The position numbers were made by a program, and so were the translations under genes. The notes beneath the pieces are model-generated. The model was not told the origin of the DNA, ran no database searches, and saw only the letters and a program-made list of their open reading frames with translations. A DNA stretch of 7,615 nt. Source: JACCQS01 sp050999295 (GTDB taxonomy: Bacteria; Actinomycetota; Actinomycetes; Mycobacteriales; Geodermatophilaceae). The stretch spans positions 1-7,615 of the forward strand of contig JBPCPI010000068.1 in the NCBI GenBank assembly GCA_050999295.1, given 5' to 3'. Below, piece after piece: positions 1-6,240 of the stretch (the stretch's first letter is position 1; the number at the start of each line of letters is the position of its first letter).

Positions 1-13
1 GCCGGCCGTTGTC

Positions 14-86
14 GGGCGCGTAGCTCAGCGGTCAGAGCACTCGGCTTACAACCGAGCGGTCGCTGGTTCGATCCCAGCCGCGCCCA
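14..86 (+). tRNA. tRNA-Val (anticodon UAC)
   Basis: A complete 73-nt cloverleaf folds by eye. The acceptor stem GGGCGCG (14-20) pairs perfectly with CGCGCCC (79-85). The D stem is GCTC (23-26) with GAGC (35-38). The anticodon stem CTCGG (40-44) pairs with CCGAG (52-56) around the loop CTTACAA (45-51). The variable loop has 5 nt, and the T stem GCTGG/CCAGC (62-66/74-78) closes the loop TTCGATC. The anticodon TAC at 47-49 reads GUA, hence valine; the discriminator base is A86, which agrees with valine identity. The 3' CCA is not encoded, since C, A, T follow A86, so it must be added after transcription. Only 13 bases precede the gene in the window, so its promoter is not visible. The NIF3-family start codon begins at 88, one base after the tRNA. 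Confidence 0.96.
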
Positions 87-87
87 C

Positions 88-1260
88 ATGTCGAGCCTTG
101 CCGCGGTCGTAGCCGCACTCGAGGCGCGCTACGACCCCTCCCTCGCCGAAGCCTGGGATGCCATCGGGCTGGTGTGCGGAGACCCTGACTCCACGCTGCA
201 ACGGGTGATGTTCGCCGTCGACCCGGTTGCCAGCGTCGTGGACGAGGCCGTCGATGCCCGGATCGAACTGCTCGTGACCCACCACCCGCTGTTCCTGTCC
301 GGCGTACACGGCATTCCCGCCTCCGATCCCAAAGGGCGGCTGGTGTTCCGGCTGATGTCGGCCAGCTGCGCACTGTTCGTGGCCCACACCAACGCTGACC
401 GGGCCTGCCCTGGAGTCAACGACGCACTGGCAGCAGCGATCGGTCTGATCGACACCAGCCCACTCGAACCCGCGGACACCGAACTCCTGGACAAGGTGGT
501 CACGTTCGTGCCGCGGGCTGCGGCCCCACAGGTCGTGGACGTCCTGAGCCAGGCCGGAGCCGGCCAGATCGGGGCCTACAGCCGCGCCGCGTTCCTCAGC
601 GAGGGCACCGGCACGTTCCGGCCCGGCCCCGGAGCCGCCCCGGTTATCGGCTCCGTCGGCAAGATCGAGGAGGTGGCCGAGACCCGGATCGAGATGGTGC
701 TGCCCAGGTCGCGGCGTGCAGCGGTCGTGCAAGCATTGCGCGCCGCCCACCCGTACGAGGAGCCGGCCTTCGACATCTTCGAACTCACGACCCTGCCCAG
801 CACACGGCAGGGCCTCGGGCGGATCGGCGAACTCGATCGTGGGACATCGTTACGCGAGTTCGCCGACCAGGTCGCCCGAAGCATCCCGGCAACGGCGAGC
901 GGCGTACGGATCGCGGGCGACCCGGACCGGCAGATCCGCACCGTCGCCGTGTGCGGCGGGTCGGGCGGCTCGCTGATCGAGACCGCGAGCGCAGCCGGCG
1001 CCGACGCATTCCTCACCTCGGACCTGCGCCACCACATCGTCAGCGAATCGCGCGAGTCGAGTGACCTTTCACTGCTCGATGCCGCCCACTGGGCGACGGA
1101 ATGGCCATGGCTACCCGCGGCGGCTCGACTTTTACGCCAGGATGTGCCCGACACCGTGATCGACATTACGGTGTCGACGCAGCGGACCGACCCCTGGACC
1201 GCGGCGGTGCAGGCCACATCAACGCAGGAGGCACCCGATGGTGGAGCGCAGCAGTGGTGA
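88..1260 (+). CDS. NIF3-like dinuclear metal center protein (YqfO/YbgI family)
   Basis: This is a 390-residue, full-length member of the NIF3 family (DUF34), which forms oligomeric rings with a two-metal site in each subunit. The physiological role is not settled; some members are labelled GTP cyclohydrolase I type 2 homologs, but that label is weakly founded. The N-terminal half has the metal-binding THHPL (H65, H66) and HTNADRA (H100, D104) motifs. The C-terminal half supplies DAAHWATE (H334, E338). Between them, at about residues 128-240, lies the PII-like insert found in longer members, ending in the typical HPYEEPAFD segment (221-229). The ATG at 88 is the only start that keeps the conserved N-terminus (LAEAWDAIGLVCGDPD, residues 19-34). 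It has no Shine-Dalgarno, because the preceding bases are the tRNA acceptor stem. The last 23 bases overlap the next gene. The mycobacterial counterpart (Rv2230c) lies next to the same zinc-ribbon and RNase H/CobC genes found further downstream here. Confidence 0.93.
   Translation: MSSLAAVVAALEARYDPSLAEAWDAIGLVCGDPDSTLQRVMFAVDPVASVVDEAVDARIELLVTHHPLFLSGVHGIPASDPKGRLVFRLMSASCALFVAHTNADRACPGVNDALAAAIGLIDTSPLEPADTELLDKVVTFVPRAAAPQVVDVLSQAGAGQIGAYSRAAFLSEGTGTFRPGPGAAPVIGSVGKIEEVAETRIEMVLPRSRRAAVVQALRAAHPYEEPAFDIFELTTLPSTRQGLGRIGELDRGTSLREFADQVARSIPATASGVRIAGDPDRQIRTVAVCGGSGGSLIETASAAGADAFLTSDLRHHIVSESRESSDLSLLDAAHWATEWPWLPAAARLLRQDVPDTVIDITVSTQRTDPWTAAVQATSTQEAPDGGAQQW
1226..1231 (+). promoter_or_regulatory. 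Strong ribosome binding site for the DUF3311 gene
   Basis: A perfect AGGAGG lies 6 bases before the ATG at 1238, inside the coding sequence of the NIF3-like gene. It fixes the start of the DUF3311 protein and shows that the 23-base gene overlap is genuine. It is the strongest Shine-Dalgarno in the window. Confidence 0.85.
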
Positions 1261-1585
1261 CAGCGCGGCATTGAGCCAGGACGCTGGCGACGGTTCAGGT
1301 AGGACCGACCGACAGCGAAAGAACGATCGCCAGCAGAACAACGACCGCAGCGCGTGGAACTGGCTGTTGGTTCCGGCCATCGTCATCCCGCTGCTCGTGC
1401 CGCTCTACAACCGCGTGGAGCCCACCCTGTTCGGATGGCCGTTCTTCTACTGGGGGCAACTGGCCTTCATCGCCCTCGGCGTCGCGACCACAAGCGTCGT
1501 CTATCAGAAGACGAAGACCCGCAAGGATCCGGACACCGATCGAAGTCGGTTGAGCAGCGGTCCCGCCGAGCGGGAAGGGCGCTGA
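1238..1585 (+). CDS. DUF3311 small membrane protein, permease partner
   Basis: A 115-residue protein with a polar, charged N-terminal arm (1-38), two hydrophobic segments (about 41-58 and 68-90) and a charged C-terminal tail. The stretch VPLYNRVEP (54-62) followed by GWPFFYWGQL (66-75) is the hallmark of the DUF3311 family as I know it. These short proteins are commonly encoded directly before sodium:solute symporter family permeases, as here, and are thought to act as a small accessory subunit; the mechanism is unknown. The start is set by a perfect AGGAGG 6 bases upstream. The gene overlaps the end of the NIF3-like gene by 23 bases and stops 3 bases before the permease start, so all three are probably co-transcribed and translationally linked. 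The N-terminal arm, rich in D, R, Q and N, is predicted to be disordered and cytoplasmic (inference). Confidence 0.87.
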   Translation: MVERSSGDSAALSQDAGDGSGRTDRQRKNDRQQNNDRSAWNWLLVPAIVIPLLVPLYNRVEPTLFGWPFFYWGQLAFIALGVATTSVVYQKTKTRKDPDTDRSRLSSGPAEREGR

Positions 1586-1588
1586 GGC

Positions 1589-3217
1589 ATGGAGGGCATC
1601 AAGACAACCGAACTCGTCATCTTCATCTTCTTCTTCCTCGTCGTCACCGGCTTGGGTTTCTACGCCGCGCGCTGGCGTCGCCCGACGGACCTGCTGCACT
1701 TGGACGAATGGGGCTTGGGCGGCCGGAACTTCGGCTCCTGGGTCACCTGGTTCCTCGTCGGGGGGGACCTTTACACGGCGTACACCTTCGTCGCCGTCCC
1801 GGCGCTGATGTTCGGCGCCGGCGCTGCCGGGTTCTTCGCGGTTCCGTACACGATCATCTTGTATCCGATCTTCTTCCTGATCCTGATCCGGCTCTGGTCG
1901 GTATCCCACGTGCGTGGGTACGTCACACCGGCGGACTTCGTACGCGCACGGTGGGATTCGCCGACGATGGCGTTGCTGGTCGCGATCACCGGGATCGTCG
2001 CGACGATGCCCTACATCGCTTTGCAGCTGATCGGGATCGAAGCGGTCCTCAAGACGATGGGGGTCGAGGGCGAGATCCCGATCGTTGTGGCCTTCATCAT
2101 CCTGGCGCTCTACACCTACAGCTCTGGGTTGAGAGCGCCTGCGCTGATCGCGTTCGTCAAGGACATCTTGATCTACCTGACGATCATCGTCGCGGTCATC
2201 GTGATCCCGTCGAAGCTCGGCGGTTGGGACGTGATCTTCGGCGCGGCAGAGGAGAAGTTCGGCTCGGGCTCCGGCGTCTTGCTGCCCGCGACGGGGCAAC
2301 TACAGTACGCCACACTGGCTTTGGGCTCGGCGTTGGCCCTCTTCCTCTACCCGCACTCGATCACCGGGGTGCTGGCCTCGAAGAACCGCGACGTCATCAA
2401 ACGCAACATGTCCGCGCTCCCGGCGTACAGCCTGGCCCTGGGACTGCTCGCGCTGCTGGGCTTCATGGCCATCGCGGCCGGGACCGAACCGGTCGGCGGT
2501 GACGGCAACACGATCGTGCCCGCTCTGCTGGACCAGATGTTCCCCGACTGGTTCGCCGGAGTGGCCTTCGCGGCCATCGGCATCGGCGCGTTGGTGCCCG
2601 CCGCGATCATGTCCATCGCCGCGGCGAACCTGTTCACCCGCAACATCTATAAGGAGTACTTCCGCAAGGACGCCACCAGCCGCGAGGAGGCAAAGGTCGC
2701 AAAGGTCGCCTCGCTGGTGGTCAAGCTGGGGGCGCTGGCGGTGATCATCTTCATCGACCCGCAGTTCTCGATCGACCTGCAACTGATCGGCGGCGTGATC
2801 ATCCTGCAGACCTTCCCGGCCCTGGTCATCGGACTGTTCACCCGCTGGTTCCACCCCCGGGCGCTGATCGCCGGCTGGGTCGGCGGGATGGGCGTGGGCA
2901 TGCTGATGCTCTACAACATCTCGAAGATCGATCCGGCTACCGGCGAGGTCGTCCGGGAGCACTTCGGCGGTTCCGCGTTCGCCCTTGCCAAGCTCGGCTT
3001 CGACACGCCCACGACGATCTACACCGGCTTCGTGGCCATCCTGGTGAACCTTCTGGTCACGGTCGTCGCGACATTCATCCTGCGGGCGATGAAGCAGCCT
3101 GAGGGCACTGACTCGACGCGTCTGGAGGACTACTTTGCCGACGAGGGTGACCCGAGGGTGCACGACCGTCCTGACCCGTTGGACGAGGCGTCCGTACCGG
3201 CCGGCGGTCGAACCTAG
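1589..3217 (+). CDS. Sodium:solute symporter family permease (MctP-like monocarboxylate transporter)
   Basis: A 542-residue polytopic membrane protein of the SSS family (TC 2.A.21) with about 13 hydrophobic segments, starting near residues 8-27 and ending near 476-500. Family marks include GRNFGSWVTW (45-54) before the second helix, GYVTPADFVRARW (110-122), SSGLRAPALIAFVKD (178-192) and the helix with AAIMSIAAANLFTRNIY (338-354). The pairing with a DUF3311 protein and the overall sequence favour the MctP group, which imports monocarboxylates such as lactate, pyruvate or acetate; the substrate here is inferred. The sodium-site motif, usually A-x-x-S-S/T, reads A339-I-M-S342-I343, so one hydroxyl ligand is missing. 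The C-terminal tail (about 503-542) is acidic and proline-rich, probably cytoplasmic. The ATG at 1589 is preceded by GGGAAGGG at 1572-1579, spaced 9 bases, within the DUF3311 gene. Co-expression with DUF3311 is very likely. Confidence 0.9.
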   Translation: MEGIKTTELVIFIFFFLVVTGLGFYAARWRRPTDLLHLDEWGLGGRNFGSWVTWFLVGGDLYTAYTFVAVPALMFGAGAAGFFAVPYTIILYPIFFLILIRLWSVSHVRGYVTPADFVRARWDSPTMALLVAITGIVATMPYIALQLIGIEAVLKTMGVEGEIPIVVAFIILALYTYSSGLRAPALIAFVKDILIYLTIIVAVIVIPSKLGGWDVIFGAAEEKFGSGSGVLLPATGQLQYATLALGSALALFLYPHSITGVLASKNRDVIKRNMSALPAYSLALGLLALLGFMAIAAGTEPVGGDGNTIVPALLDQMFPDWFAGVAFAAIGIGALVPAAIMSIAAANLFTRNIYKEYFRKDATSREEAKVAKVASLVVKLGALAVIIFIDPQFSIDLQLIGGVIILQTFPALVIGLFTRWFHPRALIAGWVGGMGVGMLMLYNISKIDPATGEVVREHFGGSAFALAKLGFDTPTTIYTGFVAILVNLLVTVVATFILRAMKQPEGTDSTRLEDYFADEGDPRVHDRPDPLDEASVPAGGRT

Positions 3218-3278
3218 GCAGCCACCCTCGAGCGATTGACGCGGTGCCAGACAGCGATGGCGGTGAAGTCCGGCCGGG

Positions 3279-3284
3279 TAGGTT
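3279..3284 (+). promoter_or_regulatory. Possible -10 element for a leaderless transcript
   Basis: In the only sizeable intergenic gap (3218-3291), TAGGTT fits the TANNNT consensus of actinobacterial -10 elements and ends 7 bases before the GTG at 3292. That spacing would put the transcription start at or next to the start codon and give a leaderless mRNA. No good -35 lies at the expected distance; a TTGACG at 3236-3241 is too far upstream. The overlapping GGGTAGG (3276-3282) could instead serve as a weak Shine-Dalgarno. Confidence 0.4.
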
Positions 3285-3291
3285 CTCTGGC

Positions 3292-4038
3292 GTGCAGGCC
3301 GACCCCGTCGCGCAGCTGAGGCTGCTCGACGTACAAGCTCTGGATTCGACTCTGAGTCGGCTCGAGCACCGGCGATCAACGCTGCCGGAACTTGCTGCCC
3401 TGCGGGAGAACACGACGGCGCTGGCCGACCTGCAGGATGCGGCCGGGCGGGTCGAGACCGAACTCGCTGACCTCGGTCGCGAACAGCGGCGACTGGAAGC
3501 CGATGTCGAGACAGTGCGCGCCAGACAGGAGCGGGACAACACGCGGCTGACCTCCGGGGCGATCACCAATGCCCGTGAGCTCGAGTCCCTTCAGCATGAG
3601 CTGGACACCCTGTCGCGGCGACAGTCCGATCTCGAGGATCAGGTCCTCGATCTCATGGAGCGGCGTGAGGACATGGAGGGCCGACTTGCCGGGTTGCAGA
3701 AGTCGCGCAGCGACGTCGAGGCTGAGCTGTTGCGGCTGACCGTGGCCCGCGACGAGGCCGTCCATGGCATCGAGGTCGAGCGCGCTGAGGCCTCGCTGCA
3801 ACGGACCGAACGCGCCGAGGGTGTGCCTGCGGACTTGCTCAAGCTCTACGACACGATCCGGGCCGGCACGGGGGCAGGGGTGGGGGCCGCAGCCCTGCGT
3901 GCCAGGCGTTGCCAGGGGTGCCATATGGACGTGTCGGGGACCGAGCTCTCCCACGCCCGGACCGCGCCGCCGGAGGAGGTCCTGCGCTGCGAGGAGTGCC
4001 GACGGATCCTGGTGCGGGTCGCGGATTCCGGCCTGTGA
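3292..4038 (+). CDS. Coiled-coil protein with C-terminal C4 zinc ribbon (CT398/Rv2229c family)
   Basis: A 248-residue protein. From about residue 10 to 175 it is a nearly continuous coiled coil, rich in E, R, L, D and Q. The C-terminal zinc ribbon has C207-x2-C210 and C233-x2-C236 (CQGC and CEEC), followed by RRIL. This layout matches the CT398 family of putative nucleic-acid-binding proteins; the exact function is unknown. In mycobacteria the equivalent gene (Rv2229c) lies beside the RNase H/CobC fusion, as here, so a link to RNA or RNA-DNA hybrid metabolism is reasonable inference only. I chose GTG at 3292 because homologs begin shortly before the LRLLDVQALDS stretch and because of the -10-like or SD-like motif just upstream. 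An in-frame GTG at 3244 would add 16 residues of low-complexity polar sequence and lacks a ribosome binding site. The stop overlaps the next start as GTGA. Confidence 0.87.
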   Translation: MQADPVAQLRLLDVQALDSTLSRLEHRRSTLPELAALRENTTALADLQDAAGRVETELADLGREQRRLEADVETVRARQERDNTRLTSGAITNARELESLQHELDTLSRRQSDLEDQVLDLMERREDMEGRLAGLQKSRSDVEAELLRLTVARDEAVHGIEVERAEASLQRTERAEGVPADLLKLYDTIRAGTGAGVGAAALRARRCQGCHMDVSGTELSHARTAPPEEVLRCEECRRILVRVADSGL

Positions 4039-5216
4039 GCTCTATACCCAGTGGGCCGCGTCTGATCGTTGAGGCCGACGGTGGCTCCCGGGGCAACCCT
4101 GGTCCGGCCGGGTACGGGGCGCTCGTCCGCGATCCGGTCACCGGGCAGGTGCTGGCCGAACGGGGAGAGCCCATCGGTACGGCTTCCAACAACGTCGCGG
4201 AGTATCGGGGCCTGATCGCCGGGCTGGAAGCAGTCGCCGAGTTCGAGCCGTCCGAGGTCGAGGTGCGGATGGACTCCAAGCTGGTCGTGGAACAGATGTC
4301 GGGTCGCTGGAGGATCAAGCATCCAGATCTTCGTCCGCTGGCACTACAGGCTCAACGGCTGGCCCAACGCCTGCCAAGGGTGACCTATACCTGGATCCCA
4401 CGGGAGCACAACGCCGCGGCGGATCGGCTGGCCAACCAAGCTCTGGACGGGGTCGCGATTGGTGAGTCCAACCCCTCGGTGAAACGCCGTCGCGGTGCCG
4501 GCGCGGCCGAAGAAATCCAAGTCTCGGTCCAAACCCCGCCTTGGGCGGCCCCTCCAGTAACAGCACAGGAACGTGCCCTGGGAGATTCCCGGCTGGCCCC
4601 GCCGACCCGGCTCTACCTGCTGCGCCACGGGCTGACGGTCCACACTCCCGAGCGCCGATTCAGCGGGCGAAACGATCTCGCCCTGACCGAGCGCGGCGGT
4701 GCCCAGATCGCCGCGGCGGGCCAGCGATTGGCGGTGCTCGGTTCGATCAGCGCGCTGTTCAGCTCGCCACTGCGCCGTACCCGAGAGAGCGCCGAGATCA
4801 TGGCCGATGCCCTGCATCTGCCCATTGACGTCGATGACGACCTCGTCGAACTGGATTTCGGCAGCCTCGAGGGATTGACCTGGGCAGAGGCGCAATCTGC
4901 CTTTCCCGACCAGCTGGCCGCATTCCGTAGTTCGCCGGACATTGCTGCTCCCGGCGGGGAGAGCATCTCGGTCGTCCGGGCCCGGATGGGCCGGGTCCTC
5001 GCCCGGATCCGTCATGACCACGAGGGCCGCGATGTGGCGGTCCTCACTCATCTGACGCCGATCAAGGTCCTACTCTGCATGGCACTCGACGTACCGTTGT
5101 CCACAGTGCACCGGATCTTCCTGGCTCCGGCCGGCCTCTCGATCGTCGAGTGGTACGCCGACGGGCGCGCCAGTGTGACCCTGGTGAACGACACGAGCCA
5201 CTGGGAGGGCAGATGA
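4035..5216 (+). CDS. Bifunctional RNase HI / histidine phosphatase (CobC-like) fusion
   Basis: A 393-residue, two-domain protein like mycobacterial Rv2228c. Residues about 9-138 are an RNase HI domain of the kind that cuts RNA in RNA-DNA hybrids. The four acidic catalytic residues are visible: D15 in EADGGSRGNPGPAGYG, E56 in NNVAEYRGL, D80 in MDSKLVVEQMSG and D130 in AADRLAN. A polar linker (about 140-188) leads to a histidine phosphatase domain (about 190-388) with LRHG (R197, H198), SSPLRRTRE (243-251), E272 in VELDFGSLEG and H339 in LTHL. In Rv2228c this half has alpha-ribazole phosphatase (CobC) activity, a late step in cobalamin assembly. Both active sites look intact. The start is GTG at 4035, forming a 4-base GTGA overlap with the preceding stop; an upstream in-frame ATG at 3909 lies inside the zinc-ribbon gene and would add unrelated sequence. 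The end overlaps nadA by 4 bases. Confidence 0.93.
   Translation: MSSIPSGPRLIVEADGGSRGNPGPAGYGALVRDPVTGQVLAERGEPIGTASNNVAEYRGLIAGLEAVAEFEPSEVEVRMDSKLVVEQMSGRWRIKHPDLRPLALQAQRLAQRLPRVTYTWIPREHNAAADRLANQALDGVAIGESNPSVKRRRGAGAAEEIQVSVQTPPWAAPPVTAQERALGDSRLAPPTRLYLLRHGLTVHTPERRFSGRNDLALTERGGAQIAAAGQRLAVLGSISALFSSPLRRTRESAEIMADALHLPIDVDDDLVELDFGSLEGLTWAEAQSAFPDQLAAFRSSPDIAAPGGESISVVRARMGRVLARIRHDHEGRDVAVLTHLTPIKVLLCMALDVPLSTVHRIFLAPAGLSIVEWYADGRASVTLVNDTSHWEGR
5204..5209 (+). promoter_or_regulatory. Ribosome binding site for nadA
   Basis: GGAGGG lies inside the end of the RNase H/CobC gene, with only 3-4 bases before the ATG at 5213. The spacing is short, so coupling through the ATGA overlap (5213-5216) probably helps initiation. 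A GTG at 5252, preceded by a purine-rich GAGGCGAGGGGG (5237-5248), is a possible alternative start and would remove 13 residues outside the conserved core. Confidence 0.5.
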
Positions 5217-6223
5217 CCGCGACGCCTGGCACCGTCGAGGCGAGGGGGCCTGTGCAGGAGTACGGCCGATGGGCCGCTGAGGTTCGCGCCCTGGCCGAGC
5301 AACGGGATGCGGTGATCCTGGCGCACAACTACCAGGTTCCCGAGATCCAGGATGTGGCCCACTTCACCGGGGACTCGCTCTACCTCTCCCGGATAGCCGC
5401 GCAGACCGATGCCGCGATCATCGTGTTCTGTGGCGTGCATTTCATGGCCGAGACAGCCAAGATCCTCTCGCCGGACAAGCGGGTGTTGCTGCCCGACCAC
5501 GCCGCCGGGTGCTCGTTGGCCGACAGCATCAACGCCGATCAGCTGCGCGCCTGGAAGGCCGAGCACCCCGGCGCGGTCGTCGTCTCCTACGTCAACACCA
5601 CCGCCGCGGTGAAGGCCGAGACCGACATCTGCTGCACCTCCTCCAACGCCGCCGACGTGGTCCGCTCGATCCCTGAGGACACCGAGATCCTGTTCTGCCC
5701 GGACCAGTTCCTCGGCGCCCATGTCAAGCGGGTGACCGGCCGGGACAACATCCACATCTGGGCGGGGGAGTGTCACGTCCACGCCGGGATAAGTCCGGCC
5801 GACGTACGCGAGAAGGTCGCCGCGTACCCGGACGCCGAGATTCTGGTCCATCCCGAATGTGGTTGCACCACATCGGTTCTGGACCTGATGTCCTCCGGTG
5901 ACCTGCCGGCCGACCGTACCCGCGTTCTGTCAACCGGCGGGATGGTCGAAGCGGCCGTGAAGACCCGCTCGCGGCAGGTGCTCGTGGCCACCGAGACCGG
6001 GATCCTGCATCAGCTCCGCGGGTTGAACAACACGACTGAGTTCCTGGCCATGAACGAGCGGGCGACCTGCCGGTACATGAAGATGATCACGTCGGCCAAA
6101 CTGCTCGCGACCCTGCGCGAGGACACCGGCGACATAGAGGTGCCGGCCGACATCGCGGCCAAGGCGCGCGCTGCCGTGGAACGGATGATCGCCATCGGTT
6201 CGCCCGGTCGCGGCGGCGAATAG
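5213..6223 (+). CDS. nadA: Quinolinate synthase NadA
   Basis: A 336-residue quinolinate synthase, which condenses iminoaspartate with dihydroxyacetone phosphate to give quinolinate in de novo NAD synthesis, using a [4Fe-4S] cluster. Signature stretches include LAHNYQVPEIQD near the N-terminus, FCGVHFMAETAKILSP, CPDQFLGAHV, HPECGC and STGGM. The three cysteines at cluster-ligand positions are present: C100 (AGCSLADS), C187 (GECHVHAG) and C286 (ATCRYMKM). Several other cysteines (TDICCTSS, HPECGC) are also typical of the mycobacterial-type enzyme. The sequence closely follows M. tuberculosis NadA as I recall it, but with a shorter N-terminus. The start ATG overlaps the previous stop as ATGA. 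The usual partners nadB (aspartate oxidase) and nadC (quinolinate phosphoribosyltransferase) are not next to it; the following gene is convergent, so they must lie elsewhere or be replaced. Confidence 0.96.
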   Translation: MTATPGTVEARGPVQEYGRWAAEVRALAEQRDAVILAHNYQVPEIQDVAHFTGDSLYLSRIAAQTDAAIIVFCGVHFMAETAKILSPDKRVLLPDHAAGCSLADSINADQLRAWKAEHPGAVVVSYVNTTAAVKAETDICCTSSNAADVVRSIPEDTEILFCPDQFLGAHVKRVTGRDNIHIWAGECHVHAGISPADVREKVAAYPDAEILVHPECGCTTSVLDLMSSGDLPADRTRVLSTGGMVEAAVKTRSRQVLVATETGILHQLRGLNNTTEFLAMNERATCRYMKMITSAKLLATLREDTGDIEVPADIAAKARAAVERMIAIGSPGRGGE

Positions 6224-6240
6224 CGCAGCTCCCGTCGAGA

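Noticed and set aside
46..750. A minus-strand frame of 234 residues covering part of the tRNA and the NIF3-like gene.
   Set aside because: It runs antisense through a structural RNA and a conserved protein and shows no family features.
1354..2502. A 382-residue plus-strand frame overlapping the DUF3311 and permease genes.
   Set aside because: The translation is Arg/Gly/His/Pro-rich with no domain and is out of frame with two well-supported membrane proteins.
3163..3210. Hairpin-like sequence at the end of the permease gene: GGACG-AGG-CGTCC (3181-3193) nested in CGACCG/CGGTCG (3163-3168/3205-3210).
   Set aside because: The stem is short, lies within coding sequence and has no T-run after it, so I cannot call it a terminator. 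Such small inverted repeats are common in GC-rich DNA.
3236..3241. TTGACG, a perfect-looking -35 hexamer upstream of the zinc-ribbon gene.
   Set aside because: No TANNNT -10 lies 16-19 bases downstream; the nearest good one (3279) is 37 bases away, so the two do not form one promoter.
1295..3379. Long open frames on the minus strand (1295-2299 and 2300-3379) opposite the DUF3311, permease and zinc-ribbon genes.
   Set aside because: They encode low-complexity R, D, E, Q, G and H-rich sequence with no recognisable domain and lie antisense to clear genes. Such frames are expected opposite GC-rich coding sequence.
3909..4034. An ATG at 3909 as the start of the RNase H/CobC gene.
   Set aside because: It lies within the zinc-ribbon coding region, has no homology upstream of the RNase H domain, and the GTG at 4035 gives the usual N-terminus with a 4-base coupled overlap.
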